A program made the translations under genes and the position numbers. DNA of 64,000 nt, from the NCBI GenBank assembly GCA_942159475.1, contig OW804095.1, forward strand, positions 70,646,773-70,710,772, in the 5' to 3' direction. Shown here in pieces: positions 25,490 to 36,244 of the stretch. This stretch comes from Sthenelais limicola (taxonomy: Eukaryota > Annelida > Polychaeta > Phyllodocida > Sigalionidae). The first letter of the stretch is position 1, and each line of letters begins with the position of its first letter. The notes under the pieces are model-generated. The model saw nothing but the letters and a program-made list of their open reading frames with translations. It had not been told where the DNA came from and ran no database searches.

Positions 25490-25600
25490 TCAAAAGCGTC
25501 CCACTGTCAGAGCGTCTGACAGTCAGAGCATCCTGTGCCTAGTCAAAGCGTCCTGCCCTATAGTCAAAGCGTCCTGCCCTATAGTCAAAGCGTTCTAAGT
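25490..25600 (+). repeat. Short satellite with TAGTCAAAGCGTCCTG unit
   Basis: At least three close copies of a roughly 22-bp unit containing CTATAGTCAAAGCGTCCTG, preceded by more diverged copies with CAGAGCGTC. Further right, about 25745-25812, TTCAAGGGGAGG occurs twice and forms a short inverted repeat with CCTCCCTTCAAGGGGAGG. Confidence 0.7.
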
Positions 25601-25819
25601 GATGTAGTTGATATCGTATAACTATTATATCATACAGATAGATATAGATATAGGCGAGAGATGACATCAAATTAATATTAAATGAAAGAAATGAAACCGC
25701 TAGAACAGCCCACCCTTACAAGGGTCCCGCCCACCCTTACGCGGCCGCCTCCCTTCAAGGGGAGGCGGCAGGGGTTGCAGGGGTATGTCCCTACCTTCAA
25801 GGGGAGGTGGCAATTCAAT

Positions 25820-27415
25820 CGTTGCAATATGATTAACATTAATTCCTAGCTAAACATCAATCATCTAGTACATTCAATACAAATTTGTATACAGTGTTCC
25901 CGAAAAAAGACGTCGTAAAAAATTTCATTGGCCGACGTCAAATGCAATATTGGATTTGATGGAATAAGCCTTATGATAATTGATATAATCTATTCAGCTG
26001 TGTTAACCTGTTCAGTTTTTCAGTCACTTATAAGCAAGTCGATCAGTGTATGAATGGAATAAATGATAACTGGCTACATAATAAGTTCTAGGAAAATATA
26101 CGAATTTATCCTGAGGGTAGAGGATTTCAATACGGTAACTGAGAAACTAATTCATTATTTGGTTTCAGATCCCTTCGAAATTAATTTATTGACCCAGAAA
26201 CTTAGTAAGCTTTATTCTCTTAGCATGTCCACACATAAATTTAAGTATAGAATACATAGGAACATAGCCTATGCCAAAATATAGGATTGTTAAAAATGGA
26301 TTGTCTATGACAAATGGCTGGCGTGAGGCTGGTTTGTATATTGGCCTGTACGTGTCTATGAACAATTTTTGGGTCCTACAGAGGCGAAACAGGGGGTACA
26401 TTTTGTCTGGAGAAGAACGTTACACCCTTGCCGATCCTCTAAGCAGGATGACAACCTTAGGTTGCAGCAGTTTAAACCAATATAAGAACGATAACATTTA
26501 ATAACAAACGGCCGCCGCAACCTTTACCTATGCGTCGCCATTGTGTATTGACGCACGGACGTCCCCCGTTAGCGGTAGCCTCGTTTTCGTAGCCAATATG
26601 GCGGCGCCCTACCCAACACACATTACAAGCGTATAGACCCTTTTCAGTGTTTACAAATATGAGGCGACGCGGGAGAAGTGGAGGCAGAATGACCAGCTTA
26701 CTCAACTAGGTCACAAGCATGGAGGAATGGCCGTCACCACTCGGCCGTCATCAATGTGATCTTTACCAAGAGATATTAGGAGAAATAAACTTCTAGACCA
26801 AAACTTGAATCGAGAGAAACATTACCAGACCTTTTTAGTTAAAGCTCAAAATGTATGGTTATTTGATTTAAAGAAATGGCTAAGTTGTGAGCCCTCACAA
26901 TTATTCATCTTTTAGTTTGTCAACACTCAACATGTACGCCAACCATAACAAAGCAGCATATACCATTTTGGATGCCTATAGTTGTGTTTTATCTGGGCAT
27001 GCATATAGGAGATATAGCCAGAGTTTTACTTTGTAAAGTTAGATGTTTTACCAAGTTAGACAAAACGAAAATACTGAAGTGTATACAGGGCGAGTGTGCA
27101 TTCAGAAATGTGTACATGTGTGCTGGTTGTGTTGCCCGTTGTGTTGCTGGGAGGCTCACCGGGGCACCAAGCCCCTCCCTGCCGTAGTACTGACTCAGGC
27201 TTCAGGCTTGTGCCCTGCACTGTCATTGCCCGGTATATAGCTTGATATAGTCCAATATATCACAAACAATATTCACTGACAACCATTAAAGCAGACACTT
27301 ATATACTACAATGTAATTCTTATCATCCTGTGTCATTCTGTGGGTGAAATTACAAATAATAACATTGATATGATTCAATATACATGAACGACTATAAACA
27401 GTGAGCTAAGGTACA
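25820..27415. other. Non-coding stretch, no gene recognised
   Basis: Short open frames on both strands (26063-26284, 26186-26401, 26472-26705, 26972-27187) show no family. A CpG-rich patch around 26505-26660 includes CAATATGGCGGCG. Confidence 0.45.
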
Positions 27416-27429
27416 TCCAGTGTTGTGGA

Positions 27430-28030
27430 GGCGGTATCCGGACGTTCGGGCCCCGGGATCATTGGGCCCGGATCATTGGGCCCCGGCCTTGGACGTTTGG
27501 GCCCGAGCTAAAAGACGTTTGGGCCCCGGGCTTGGACGTTTGGGCCCCGACCTTTGGACGTTTGGGCCCAGGCCGGTTGTGTATTCATGAATCATGCTGG
27601 GTTGGACGTTTGGGCCCCGGCCTTTGGACGTTTGGGCCCCGGCCTTCGCCAATGTGTATTCATGAATCATGCTGGGTCAGTCAGTCAATACACACTATGT
27701 GTATTCATGATTGGTCAGTCAATCTTGGTCAGTCAATATACATTAGTGAATATGTGTATTCATGCTGGGTCAGTCACTACACACTATGTGTATTCATGAT
27801 TGGTCAGTCAATCTTGGACGTTTGGGCCCCGGCCTTTGGACGTTTGGGCCCTCGGTGTGTATTGACTGAGCCAGCATGAATACACATATGTTCACTAGTG
27901 TGTATTGACTGAGCCAGCATGAATACACATGTATATTCACTATAAGTGTGTATTGACTAACCCAGCATGAATAGGTCTACACATATATTCACTAGTGTGT
28001 ATTGACTGACCCAGCATGAATACACATATC
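27430..28030. repeat. Tandem plus inverted short-repeat array
   Basis: Two interleaved repeat words. The first is GGACGTTTGGGCCCC, with about eight copies between 27500 and 27855 plus diverged ATTGGGCCC forms. The second is GTGTATTCATG with GCTGGGTCAGTCAATACAC, in forward orientation at about 27580-27800 and in reverse complement at about 27855-28025 (GTGTGTATTGACTG with CCAGCATGAATACAC). The two halves could fold back into a long hairpin. Open frames in this array are repeat artefacts, and spacers are not unique, so it is not a CRISPR. Confidence 0.85.
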
Positions 28031-28099
28031 CGGCTACCCCTATTAGGTAGATTAATGAGTGTAACAATAGAATACACAACCCAAATACACAATACACAA

Positions 28100-28126
28100 C
28101 CCCCCCCCCCCCCCCCCCCCCCCCCC
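28100..28126. repeat. 27-base C run
   Basis: Uninterrupted cytosines immediately right of the tandem-inverted array. Its length may be unreliable in assembly. Confidence 0.85.
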
Positions 28127-28130
28127 AAAC

Positions 28131-29600
28131 TTGAAGGCTAGTGAGTAGTGCCAGCCACACTATCCCATGTCAGAGCCTGGGTCTTGTCTTCCCGCAAACA
28201 AAACTGACTCACTGGCTCTCATAATGAAGCTAGAGATTCCTGATTGGTCTTATTTAAAAGCTAACGAACTAGAGATTCCAATTCTAGCATCAGATTTGAT
28301 GTCACTTACGTCAATATTCCGTTTTGGGCCTTTCGTTCTTGCCCTCCCCAGCTGTCAACACAACATTATTTCCCTTACTCAAAAGTGATGTCCTTACTTT
28401 CTAGGAAGCTTATCGCGCCTCAGAATTGAGCTACATTTTCATATCTTATATTTTTGGAAAGCAAATTGAATATCCTTTCCATTGGTATCATTATTTCTCT
28501 TATTTCTCTTGTGCGTCAAAGGGAAGGTGCCGAAAAACACCCCGACGTCCCGAAAAACGGCCCGTAACGAAGTACAGGAAGTGAGGGTAGAACTGACAAG
28601 TGCATGGAGTGGCTATAGCATGACCTAGTCCGAATTTTACTGGGTCTTTTACTGGGTTTTACTGAGACCACATGACTGTATCACCCAATCAGGGGGGGGG
28701 GGGGAGTTTGGGATTGTGGATTCATCTAGTGTCAAACATCTCAACCAAGAAGCTAGGGTGGATGTCAAGTGCTAACTTTCTACCAGGTAGGGTGGATGGT
28801 AAATGGTAAACCAAATTTATTTAATTTGTCATTCGTTTAAAAATGGTCATAGAATATATTTATATTGCATTATTATGGAATTACGAAGTTGGTTCCTTAA
28901 CATGACCCCTATATTATTATTTATTTTTTTTATTTACTATGTTTATATGGATAATGATTTTCATGTATATAATGGATACTGATGTTTAAGTCACTTTTTG
29001 GGGGGGTCAACACTTACTTATGGGGGTGATTACTACAGCCAGTTGTCTGCTGGGTCTTTGGGTTTCCGGGCCCCAAAAGACCACTGCAGACTGTTCAAGG
29101 CCAAACTCCTGACAACTCTGTTCCTGGTGCACCTAAGGGTGCACAACTTCCACTACAAGAACACAGGGAAACCTATGGCCAGTAGGCCTACAGGAGAGTC
29201 AGGTGACTATCCCAATCACTTACACCCATTTTCGATAATGGCACTGTTCATGAGTTCAAGGATATATGCTGTGGGGCGTAACCTAATCATTCTTGATACA
29301 AGGTGCTGTATCTCTCCTATATCAATACTCATAGAAAATACAGCGAATTTCAGTGCCTATCAAATTATCTGAATATTTTGTTATTACAACAAGTGACAAA
29401 AAAACACTAATTTACAAATACCCTAGCAGTATCCATACACAGCGAAGAGAAGTAACAGCAATAACCTGCAAGTAACAATCATGTCTGAGGCGTGTGCTTT
29501 CCGCCTGTCAACCCATATTATTTACACTACAGTTTCTGTAAAAAGGAATGACCGCCCCCCCCCCCAAACAAAAATGTAAACAAAAAAAGACTTCCGCCCA
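28131..29600. other. Non-coding stretch, no gene recognised
   Basis: Contains a duplicated CCGAAAAAC word near 28530-28560 and short G runs at 28692 and 28998. The open frame 28998-29372 has no recognisable family. Nothing else is seen. Confidence 0.45.
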
Positions 29601-29689
29601 ATTTTAAGTCACTTTTGATACATTATACCAAATGATATAAATAAAAAAAAACAAAAAAAACAAATGCCCAAAAATGACGTTGCGCCCCC

Positions 29690-30275
29690 AGCGCCCACCT
29701 GGTGCCATCATACTCTCTGGACTAGGCGACCCAATGCGGACCGTAGGGCCGGAGGACCAACCCATAACAACAAATGACGGGTCACCTTTCTTCCACCTAG
29801 TGCTCTTTACTGGTATGGGGAAAAGAATGAGATTCAACTAACTTGGAAATTCCTCCCGTGGACCTCCCTCGTAACTTTGTGCAGGCACTCACAACAACCT
29901 GAAGAAGCTTTGAGTTTAGATGCATTAATGTGTAAATTGTCTGATGTCTGTACAATAACCTCGTTATTATTTCGTTATTAATTTTGTCAGACTCACTCTA
30001 CACAGAACCAACTTTTCACTGAATCAAGCTTTGACAGTGCAGAGCTGTGATGTTCTCATGGCTCTGCACTCCATTCTTCCACTATTTCAAGCTAACACTG
30101 CAAGCTAACTCTGCAAGCTAACTCTGCAAGCTAACTTATACCTGTAGTGATATCCTATATTCTGCTATGGCGCCAGCCGCTACCACCACGCCACCTTGTG
30201 TATAACATCATAACCTTAATAAAGGACTTCCGGAAATAGCTTCAACGATTGTCTATCATTTCATGGTAGCAGCGG
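29690..30275 (+). mobile_element. LTR-like repeat, copy A, followed by a Met-type primer site
   Basis: The block 29710-29990 is about 90% identical by eye to 31670-31950 (core GGCGACCCAATGCGGACC, then ACCTAGTGCTCTTTACTGGTA). It continues through repeated GCAAGCTAACTCT units (30095-30140) and AATAAA (30218-30223) to CA at 30262-30263, followed directly by TGGTAGCAGCGG (30264-30275). That site differs by one base from the complement of the initiator tRNA-Met 3' end, as expected of a primer-binding site. I infer the end of an LTR. The left LTR edge is not resolved. Confidence 0.5.
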
Positions 30276-30719
30276 TAAATTTCGTCTATTGTCCCTCTAC
30301 CAACGTCCTGTTAGGCAGATAACCCACTGGAGGATGGAAAGGAACATAGCAAATGCAGGACTGAAAGATCTGCCAGTGCAGAGCAGAGAAAAAGACATAT
30401 CCAGTCTACTCTTTCAAATACGTAAAATCATATACCTACCGATAGCAGAGAATATACTCTTTTCATATTTCTTAATCCCGTGACCATCTTTACATTTCTT
30501 ATCACCGTTTTCGCGGGTGCCAGTCAGCGCAAACACCTTAACAGAGTGCCAGCGGAACCTTCCGTCTTAGCCTACTGGGAGATATTGCAGCCTACAGTGC
30601 CACAGGTGTTAAATTTGCACGCTATCTGGCTAACTGGGTTCAGCAGAATTCAGGCAACCACACTATACTACAAACAAACTACCAAACAGTACTGTGGCCC
30701 AAATGTTGAAGCTTGGTCA

Positions 30720-30845
30720 AACACTGCAAGCTAACACTGCAAGCTAACTCTGCAAGCTAACAGCCTCACCCTCTATATGATACACAGGACCCACCAATGA
30801 ATCAAGGTTTGACAGCGCAGAGCCGTGACGTCCTAACGGCTATGC
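30720..30845 (+). repeat. Partial copy of the GCAAGCTAACTCT / LTR-like repeat
   Basis: Shares three GCAAGCTAAC units and the block TGAATCAAGGTTTGACAG with copy A (30020-30060), then diverges. The sequence between 30276 and 30719 could be the remnant of the element's internal region; a short frame there (30289-30483) has no recognisable domain. Confidence 0.5.
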
Positions 30846-31118
30846 GTGAAAGTAGTAGTAAATAAAAGACAAGGCATTCTGCTGGGGCCTGTTTCACAAT
30901 CAGGGACATGTTCCCACAAATACTAATATTCCCGCGAATGTCATACATTATGAAACACCAGGCAGGGACATTATTTGTAACATTTGAACAACATTCGCAG
31001 AAGTTCCAAATAAATCTTTCTATGTCTCCATCATTATGAAACAACACCCTGATACTGCGCCTAAATTTGCAAAACTAGCTAGGAAATCTGCCATTTGGGC
31101 CGATGGTAATTCCCTATA

Positions 31119-31540
31119 TTGAGTCAGCTTCTTCTCTTCTCCTTAATACAATGTAGCATTCCTCAATTGTTCTCCCCGCCCCCTAACTCCTCCTCCTCCT
31201 CAACCTTGGTTCCTCACTCGAATCTGACTTCTTTACCCACATATGGTTTACCTGTCAAATGTATATGTATTATAGGTTATATTTCCTTCAACTTGCTAGC
31301 ATGATGTATATATATCTAGTATTTATACTTACTAAATTTACATTAATTGTATAGAATTTCCATCTTGTGCATGGTGCTACTTGCACCAAAAATTATTAAA
31401 TTTTGCAAACCAATTGTTGCGAAGGCTTCCCTAGTGTTGTCAATCCTAGGGAGCATTGTTACCTTTGCTCAAATAATACTAAAGGTTTAGATGGTAGGGC
31501 TTGAAATTCTTCCTATGTAGGGAGCTCAGTACCTGCCGAT
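31119..31540 (+). mobile_element. LINE 3'-end fragment related to the LINE A tail
   Basis: Positions about 31492-31535 (GGTAGGGCTTGAAATTCTTC and CCTATGTAGGGAG) match the LINE A 3' UTR segment around 9246-9290 with few changes. The upstream sequence lacks a coding frame, so only the 3' UTR is present. The left boundary is uncertain. Confidence 0.5.
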
Positions 31541-31563
31541 AGTGTCAATATTTTGGTGGTGGT

Positions 31564-31585
31564 GGGGGGGGGGGGGGGGGGGGGG
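31564..31585. repeat. 22-base G run
   Basis: Uninterrupted guanines following the LINE tail and preceding LTR-like copy B. Confidence 0.85.
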
Positions 31586-31619
31586 ACAGATAAGCCACAG
31601 CTATATGAAAAATGACAGC

Positions 31620-32095
31620 CTAGGAAGCATAGAAGTTAGAACAAACATCTCACTGGTGCCTGTATGCTGCTCTAGACTAGGCGACCCAATGCGGACCGTA
31701 GGGCCGGAGGACCAATCCATAACAACAAATAACTGGTCACCTTTCTTCCACCTAGTGCTCTTTACTGGTATACGGAAAAGAATGAGATTCAACTAACTCT
31801 GAAATTGCTCCTGTGGACCTCCCTCGTAACTTTGTGCAGGCACTCACAACAACCTAAAGAAGCTTTGAGTTTACAGGGATTATCATGTAAATTGTCTGCA
31901 GACATCTGTACAATAATCTTGTTATTATTTTGTTATTATGTTGTCAGCCTCACTGACTCTGGAAGCTAACACTGCAAGCTAACTCTGCAAGCTAACTCTG
32001 CAAGCTAACCACCAATGAATCACCACGAGGAAGCATACAAGTTAGAACACGCATCTCACTGGTGCCGTATGCTTTTCTAGACTGCCATACGTAGT
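31620..32095 (+). mobile_element. LTR-like repeat, copy B
   Basis: Second copy of the repeat at 29690-30140, with the same GGCGACCCAATGCGGACC block and the run of GCAAGCTAAC units (31968-32008). A segment with AGGAAGCAT, AAGTTAGAACA and CATCTCACTGGTGCC occurs at both 31622-31665 and 32030-32072, a local duplication. Confidence 0.6.
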
Positions 32096-32224
32096 GGTAA
32101 ATGAGGAGAACAGGTCGAGATATACAGCATGCAGTTTAATGGGAAGTACCAGGAATTCAGGTGACAGATCAATTTTTAGTTCAGTGGCGATCTCCCTCTT
32201 TCAGAAGGCGGGTCAGTTGTGATC

Positions 32225-32345
32225 GGTCTAGGCTCAAAGTTGAAAGAGTCCCTTCAAACTGAGGTCAAAGCCTTTCGCTCCAAACCGCAAAATGACATAC
32301 CATTCTTGTCTCAGCTGAGAGGCTATGAGCCTGTGAGCCTAGACT
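32225..32345 (+). mobile_element. CAGTCTAGGCTC-ended MITE, copy 3
   Basis: Starts GGTCTAGGCTC and ends GAGCCTAGACT. Its interior shares TCCCTTCAAACTGAGG and TCCAAACCGCAAAATG with copy 2 and is shorter than copy 1. It lies 145 bp left of the Gypsy LTR. Confidence 0.75.
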
Positions 32346-32489
32346 GATTTATAGCATGAAACCATTTGTTTCTGTGTCCCACAAGGGAAAATATGACAAC
32401 AGCTTATGGTACCATTGACTAAGGTTTCAGGGGAAAAAAGATTTTTCAGAGATTATCCTATATAGGCTTGGGCCCCATTTCATAGCTAG

Positions 32490-32979
32490 TGTAGTGGTTG
32501 TGTGTGTATTGTACTGTAAGTCTGTATGTTTGTTAGTCTGAGAGTCTGAAGCTGTCTGCTGGTGTGGTCAAGTTCCTTTGGACTACGCCACTGACTGATT
32601 GGACTGATCCGAAACCTCAACCCTGGATGGTTTTGCTATCCTTTTTTTATCCCTTATTATGTATTTCATCCTGTTATCTGTTCTATATGCCTTATATCAC
32701 TGTTGGCCTTTTATTGGAATGTGTATTTACTGATATTGTATCAACTCTTTTTTTTTTTTTATTGTATGTGAAAGTCTTACTCGTTATTATCTATATTGGT
32801 GCTTCATGTCTTATCACACCTGTTTTACATAATATTATGTTGGCTTTCCCTTTTACCTGATGTGGGGCTGGTCCATAAGGGTTGGTTACCAGAGTGAGTT
32901 GTGCAATAAATCCGTTACAATAAGAGCAATCTCTTGTTCCGTTTTCATTCTTCTAAGAGTCCGAACCGAGTTCACCACA
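32490..32979 (+). repeat. Gypsy 5' LTR (490 bp)
   Basis: Starts TGTAGTGG and ends CACCACA, i.e. TGT...ACA ends. It contains a polyadenylation signal (AATAAA near 32905-32910) followed by a TTG-rich stretch. It is followed by AT and the primer-binding site. Only one LTR is present, so the boundaries rest on TG/CA ends and the primer site rather than on comparison of two copies. Confidence 0.65.
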
Positions 32980-32981
32980 AT

Positions 32982-32999
32982 TGGTGCCGTGACGAGTTC
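32982..32999 (+). promoter_or_regulatory. Gypsy primer-binding site
   Basis: TGGTGCCGTGACGAGTTC starts with TGG two bases after the LTR end, the expected complement of a tRNA CCA 3' end. The matching tRNA was not identified. Confidence 0.65.
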
Positions 33000-33105
33000 T
33001 TAGCCACAACTAGAAGTCAGACTTTTCCCGAGGCCCGAATAATGATATTATTGCAATATCAAGTGTACCATCCGTGTACAAATAAAGAAATACAAAAAGG
33101 AAGAA

Positions 33106-33362
33106 ATGATGGCGGATCGTAATTTGACCACCACGGGTATGCAGACAGAGCCCGAAGTAGGAGGTGCAGGAGCTATCCCAAAAGCTAGAACGGTGGCACC
33201 TAGACCTTGTCCAGGTGCTAAGATAGTGACTAAGGAGTTTGTGCAAGATCCTTGGGCCTTTCTTGACCCCCGTGGGGACAAGTATGATTCGGACTCCGAG
33301 CCAGAAACTACTGCTCCTGTGCAGTCTGAGCCAGAAGCTAACGTCCCTTTGCAGTCCCAATA
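33106..33362 (+). pseudogene. Gypsy gag, N-terminal piece
   Basis: Opens with ATGATGGCGGATCG shortly after the primer-binding site. It encodes an acidic/Pro-rich N-terminus (MADRNLTTTGMQTEPE), as is common for Gypsy gag. It is cut at 33362 by the TA-flanked DNA element; the TAG that ends this frame is created by the insertion edge. The continuation is at 37208. Confidence 0.6.
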
Positions 33363-34426
33363 GTGGGGCAGATAAGTAAAACAATCTTTCAAAAAATGGT
33401 ACATGCAACAAAATTGGTATACCTTTTTAAAAAAAGCCTGTTAGCCATCAAAAATTTTTAATTGGCGGCCATTTTTTCCAAGATGGCAACTATTTGGTAC
33501 ACTATTTTTGCCATAACATCTGACAGAATTGTCTGATTTGAAAAATCTTGGTGTCAAATTATGCTTTTTACTATGCCAAACAGAAGTGAAACTAAAAATT
33601 TCAAGATGGCAGCCATTTTGACCATGAAAACACTATTTTTGGTGGGGCAGATAAGTGAAACAATCTTTCAAATCATAGTACAAGCAACAAAATTGGTAAA
33701 CATGGTTTTTAGGACCCACTTTTTAAAAAAAAGCCCGTTAGCCATCAAAAGTTTTTAATTGGCGGTCATTTTTTCCAAGATGGCGGTTATTTGGTACACT
33801 ATTTTTGCCATAACATCTGACAGAATCATCTGATTTGAATAATCTTGGTGTCAAATTATGCTTTTTACTATGCCAAACAGAAGTAAAACTAAAAATTTCA
33901 AGACGGCGGCCAATTTTCAAGATGGTGGCCATTTTGACCATAAAAACACTATTTTTGCCATAGAATCGGACAGAATAGTCAGACTTGAATGATCTTGGTG
34001 TCAAATTATATGTTTCGGGCTAAACAGAAGTTGAATAGCTACTAAGAATAGTATTTTCATGTATATAATGGCTGCCATTAAAAAATATGGCCGCCATATG
34101 AAACATGAAAACATTTCTTCTCCATAAAATCTGACATAATAGTCCATTTTCAGTAATCTTGGTGTCAAAATATATGTTTTTTACTATGCCCAAGCTGAAC
34201 TCCCATCACTTAATGTTCCTAGATGAAGTCTTTTATCATCCTGTGCAGAGTTATATAAAAAATTATTGGTGATGATAATAAATATGGTACTATAAATATC
34301 AGAATTAACCACAAATTTTATTGGTCTTCATGAAGCAGCACTCTTAATCAATTGTACATATATATATTACCTTATAGGATGAACTTGTTTGTCAACTAAT
34401 CCTGGCAGCTACAGATCAAATTGATA

Positions 34427-36244
34427 ACATGTGCACAGTCCAGAGCAATCCCTTTTGCACCCGCACTTGGTGAGCTGCTGATAAGTCTGGGCAATTGGTG
34501 GCAGTTTGGTCTAGTAGATCACCCTCTTTTGTCCATCCCCAGTCTGCTGGACTTCTGGTTCTGGTTGACAAACTATTGATTGGCTCCATAGGCAGCTCAT
34601 TTGACATGCTGGAGGAGAGCTGCTTGAGTTGGGGGAATGGCTTCGTATGGTCGCTGCTTGCGAGCAAACATGTCAAGCCATGCATCATCAACCCCAGCAG
34701 CTGTACTGGACCTATCATACATTGTAATAACAAACTTCTCCAAGATTGCCAGATCTTCATCTTCAACATTTGGTGGGTATTGGCTGAGTTTTATGAAGAC
34801 TTCAGAGGCATCTGTGCATACATTCCATGTTTGCCATGCAGATTTCTTCCCTTTTCCCTGGAAGGATGATACAATATCACAACCAGTGAATGCATGGAAA
34901 GGAGAATCCCTTTAGTCTTGACTGGGCCAAGTGATTGAGGTTGTGAACAGGAATGTACCTCAGATTTTGTCTTTGACCAAAAGTGATCAGCAGTTTCTGC
35001 AGACCAGACTCCTTCAGTGCAGGTAGAACACTGACTGCTATTACCAGTACATCTGTGTCACTGGCTTTGATCATGAGAACCTTCCTGCCCTCTGATGCCA
35101 CATATCTGGCATGTACAAAAATCTGTGTGTCTGCTTCCTCGTGGGTACAAGCACACAGATCATCCAGATTCAATCGTTCAATTGCTAACATCTTCTTCCT
35201 TGGTCAAGATAAAAGTGTTTGATGTACAAATCTCAGCAATCTTGGCAGCCAGGAAGGTAAACAACTCAGTCTTGTTGTCTCTTAAAAAGCTCCGCCAGTT
35301 GTATGGTATTTTGCCTGTGGCTGTCACTCTCCGCCTAGCCCCCTGTCCTCGCTTTGACCTTGTTTCATTCTTCAGGCTTGAAGGTCTGTACACATCAAAG
35401 ACAATGTCTGTTCTCTTGTACTTTGAAGCATATGCTTGTATAGTGGGAAGCATGTCCAATGCAGCATATTCCTCAAATGTCTTTCCTTTATGTGGGGGTC
35501 TAGTGTTTACTAAAGCTGAACCATCTAATGCCCCCCTCACACTACGCATCCGACGAGTTGTAAGCCTTACAACTAGTTTTCCAGTTGTAAGGTCCGTTTT
35601 TGAGCTGTTGTTCACGACAAAACTCAAGATTCAAATGTTGAATTGGATCGTAGAGTCGTAACAGTGTGAGTGCCAGTTGTAGGGCTTACAACTCGGACTC
35701 AGCGAGTCGTAAGACTTACAACTCAGAAAACAGAAAAAAAACGGGTCGGGCTATCCGTTACAACGTGCGTTGTAACGGTGATATCCATAAAAAAACCACT
35801 TTTTTGGCCTGTTTTTAGCAGGGTGCTCCCGATTCGAGTCGTATAGTGTAAGATGTAAGTTGTAGTTGTAAGTTGTGCGACCAGTCGGATGCGTACAGTG
35901 TGAGGCGGGCATAAGATGATAGCATCAGCCTCAGGTTGGAGGTCTGGTATGGTAATTTGTGCCTCAAGAATGGCAGCAAGTTGGGACTTCTGGCAGGTGT
36001 GAAGCTTTCCATTGTCACTCAATGCAGCTTCCGAGGCTGTCTCATACTGAGCAACCAGGTAACTGACTTCAGGGCCAGCTACCATCCACCTTCTCAGAGC
36101 TGGGTCTTAAATCAACCCATTTGCACCCCCATCGCCTTTGATGATAGCATTTGCTTGCTCATGAGGTTGATCGATGGCCATTGATAAGAACTCATGCTCT
36201 GATTTATGAACAACAAATTTCCCTTTGCTCTGGGTGCTTTTGTC
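34427..36244 (-). pseudogene. Transposon-borne protein with XPG/FEN-like nuclease signature
   Basis: Reading leftward: QPHEQANAIIKGDGG, an in-frame stop, RRWMVAGPEVSYLV, a 383-bp MITE, LDGSALVNTRPPHKGKTF, KRGQGARRRV, NWRSFLRDNKTELFTFLA, CTHEEADTQIFVHA (EEADT at 35126-35140), DTDVLV (35042-35059), a frameshift, TGCD (34876-34887) followed by GKGKKSAW, then WGW and a Cys-rich tail (CGCKRDCSGLCTC, 34427-34468). From memory this order matches a multicopy uncharacterised protein family of cnidarians, molluscs and fish. The spacing of EEADT, DTD and TGCD resembles the XPG-I region of flap endonucleases; that function is inference. It is broken by stops, a frameshift and the MITE. Confidence 0.65.
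35529..35911. mobile_element. Harbinger-like MITE (383 bp, TSD TAA)
   Basis: The protein frame of the host element is interrupted exactly here. The ends TGCCCCCCTCACACTACGC and GCGTACAGTGTGAGGCGGGCA are inverted repeats, with GCATCCGAC following inside. Flanking TAA occurs at 35526-35528 and 35912-35914, the 3-bp duplication typical of PIF/Harbinger. The interior has several TTGTAAG/CTTACAACT dyads and no gene. Confidence 0.8.

Noticed and set aside
27430..28030. CRISPR array
   Set aside because: Spacers are not unique or of constant length, the units invert midway, and this is a eukaryotic genome.
34495..35661. Plus-strand frames 34495-34869 and 35095-35661 as genes
   Set aside because: They are antisense shadows of the minus-strand transposon protein, whose conserved motifs are unmistakable.
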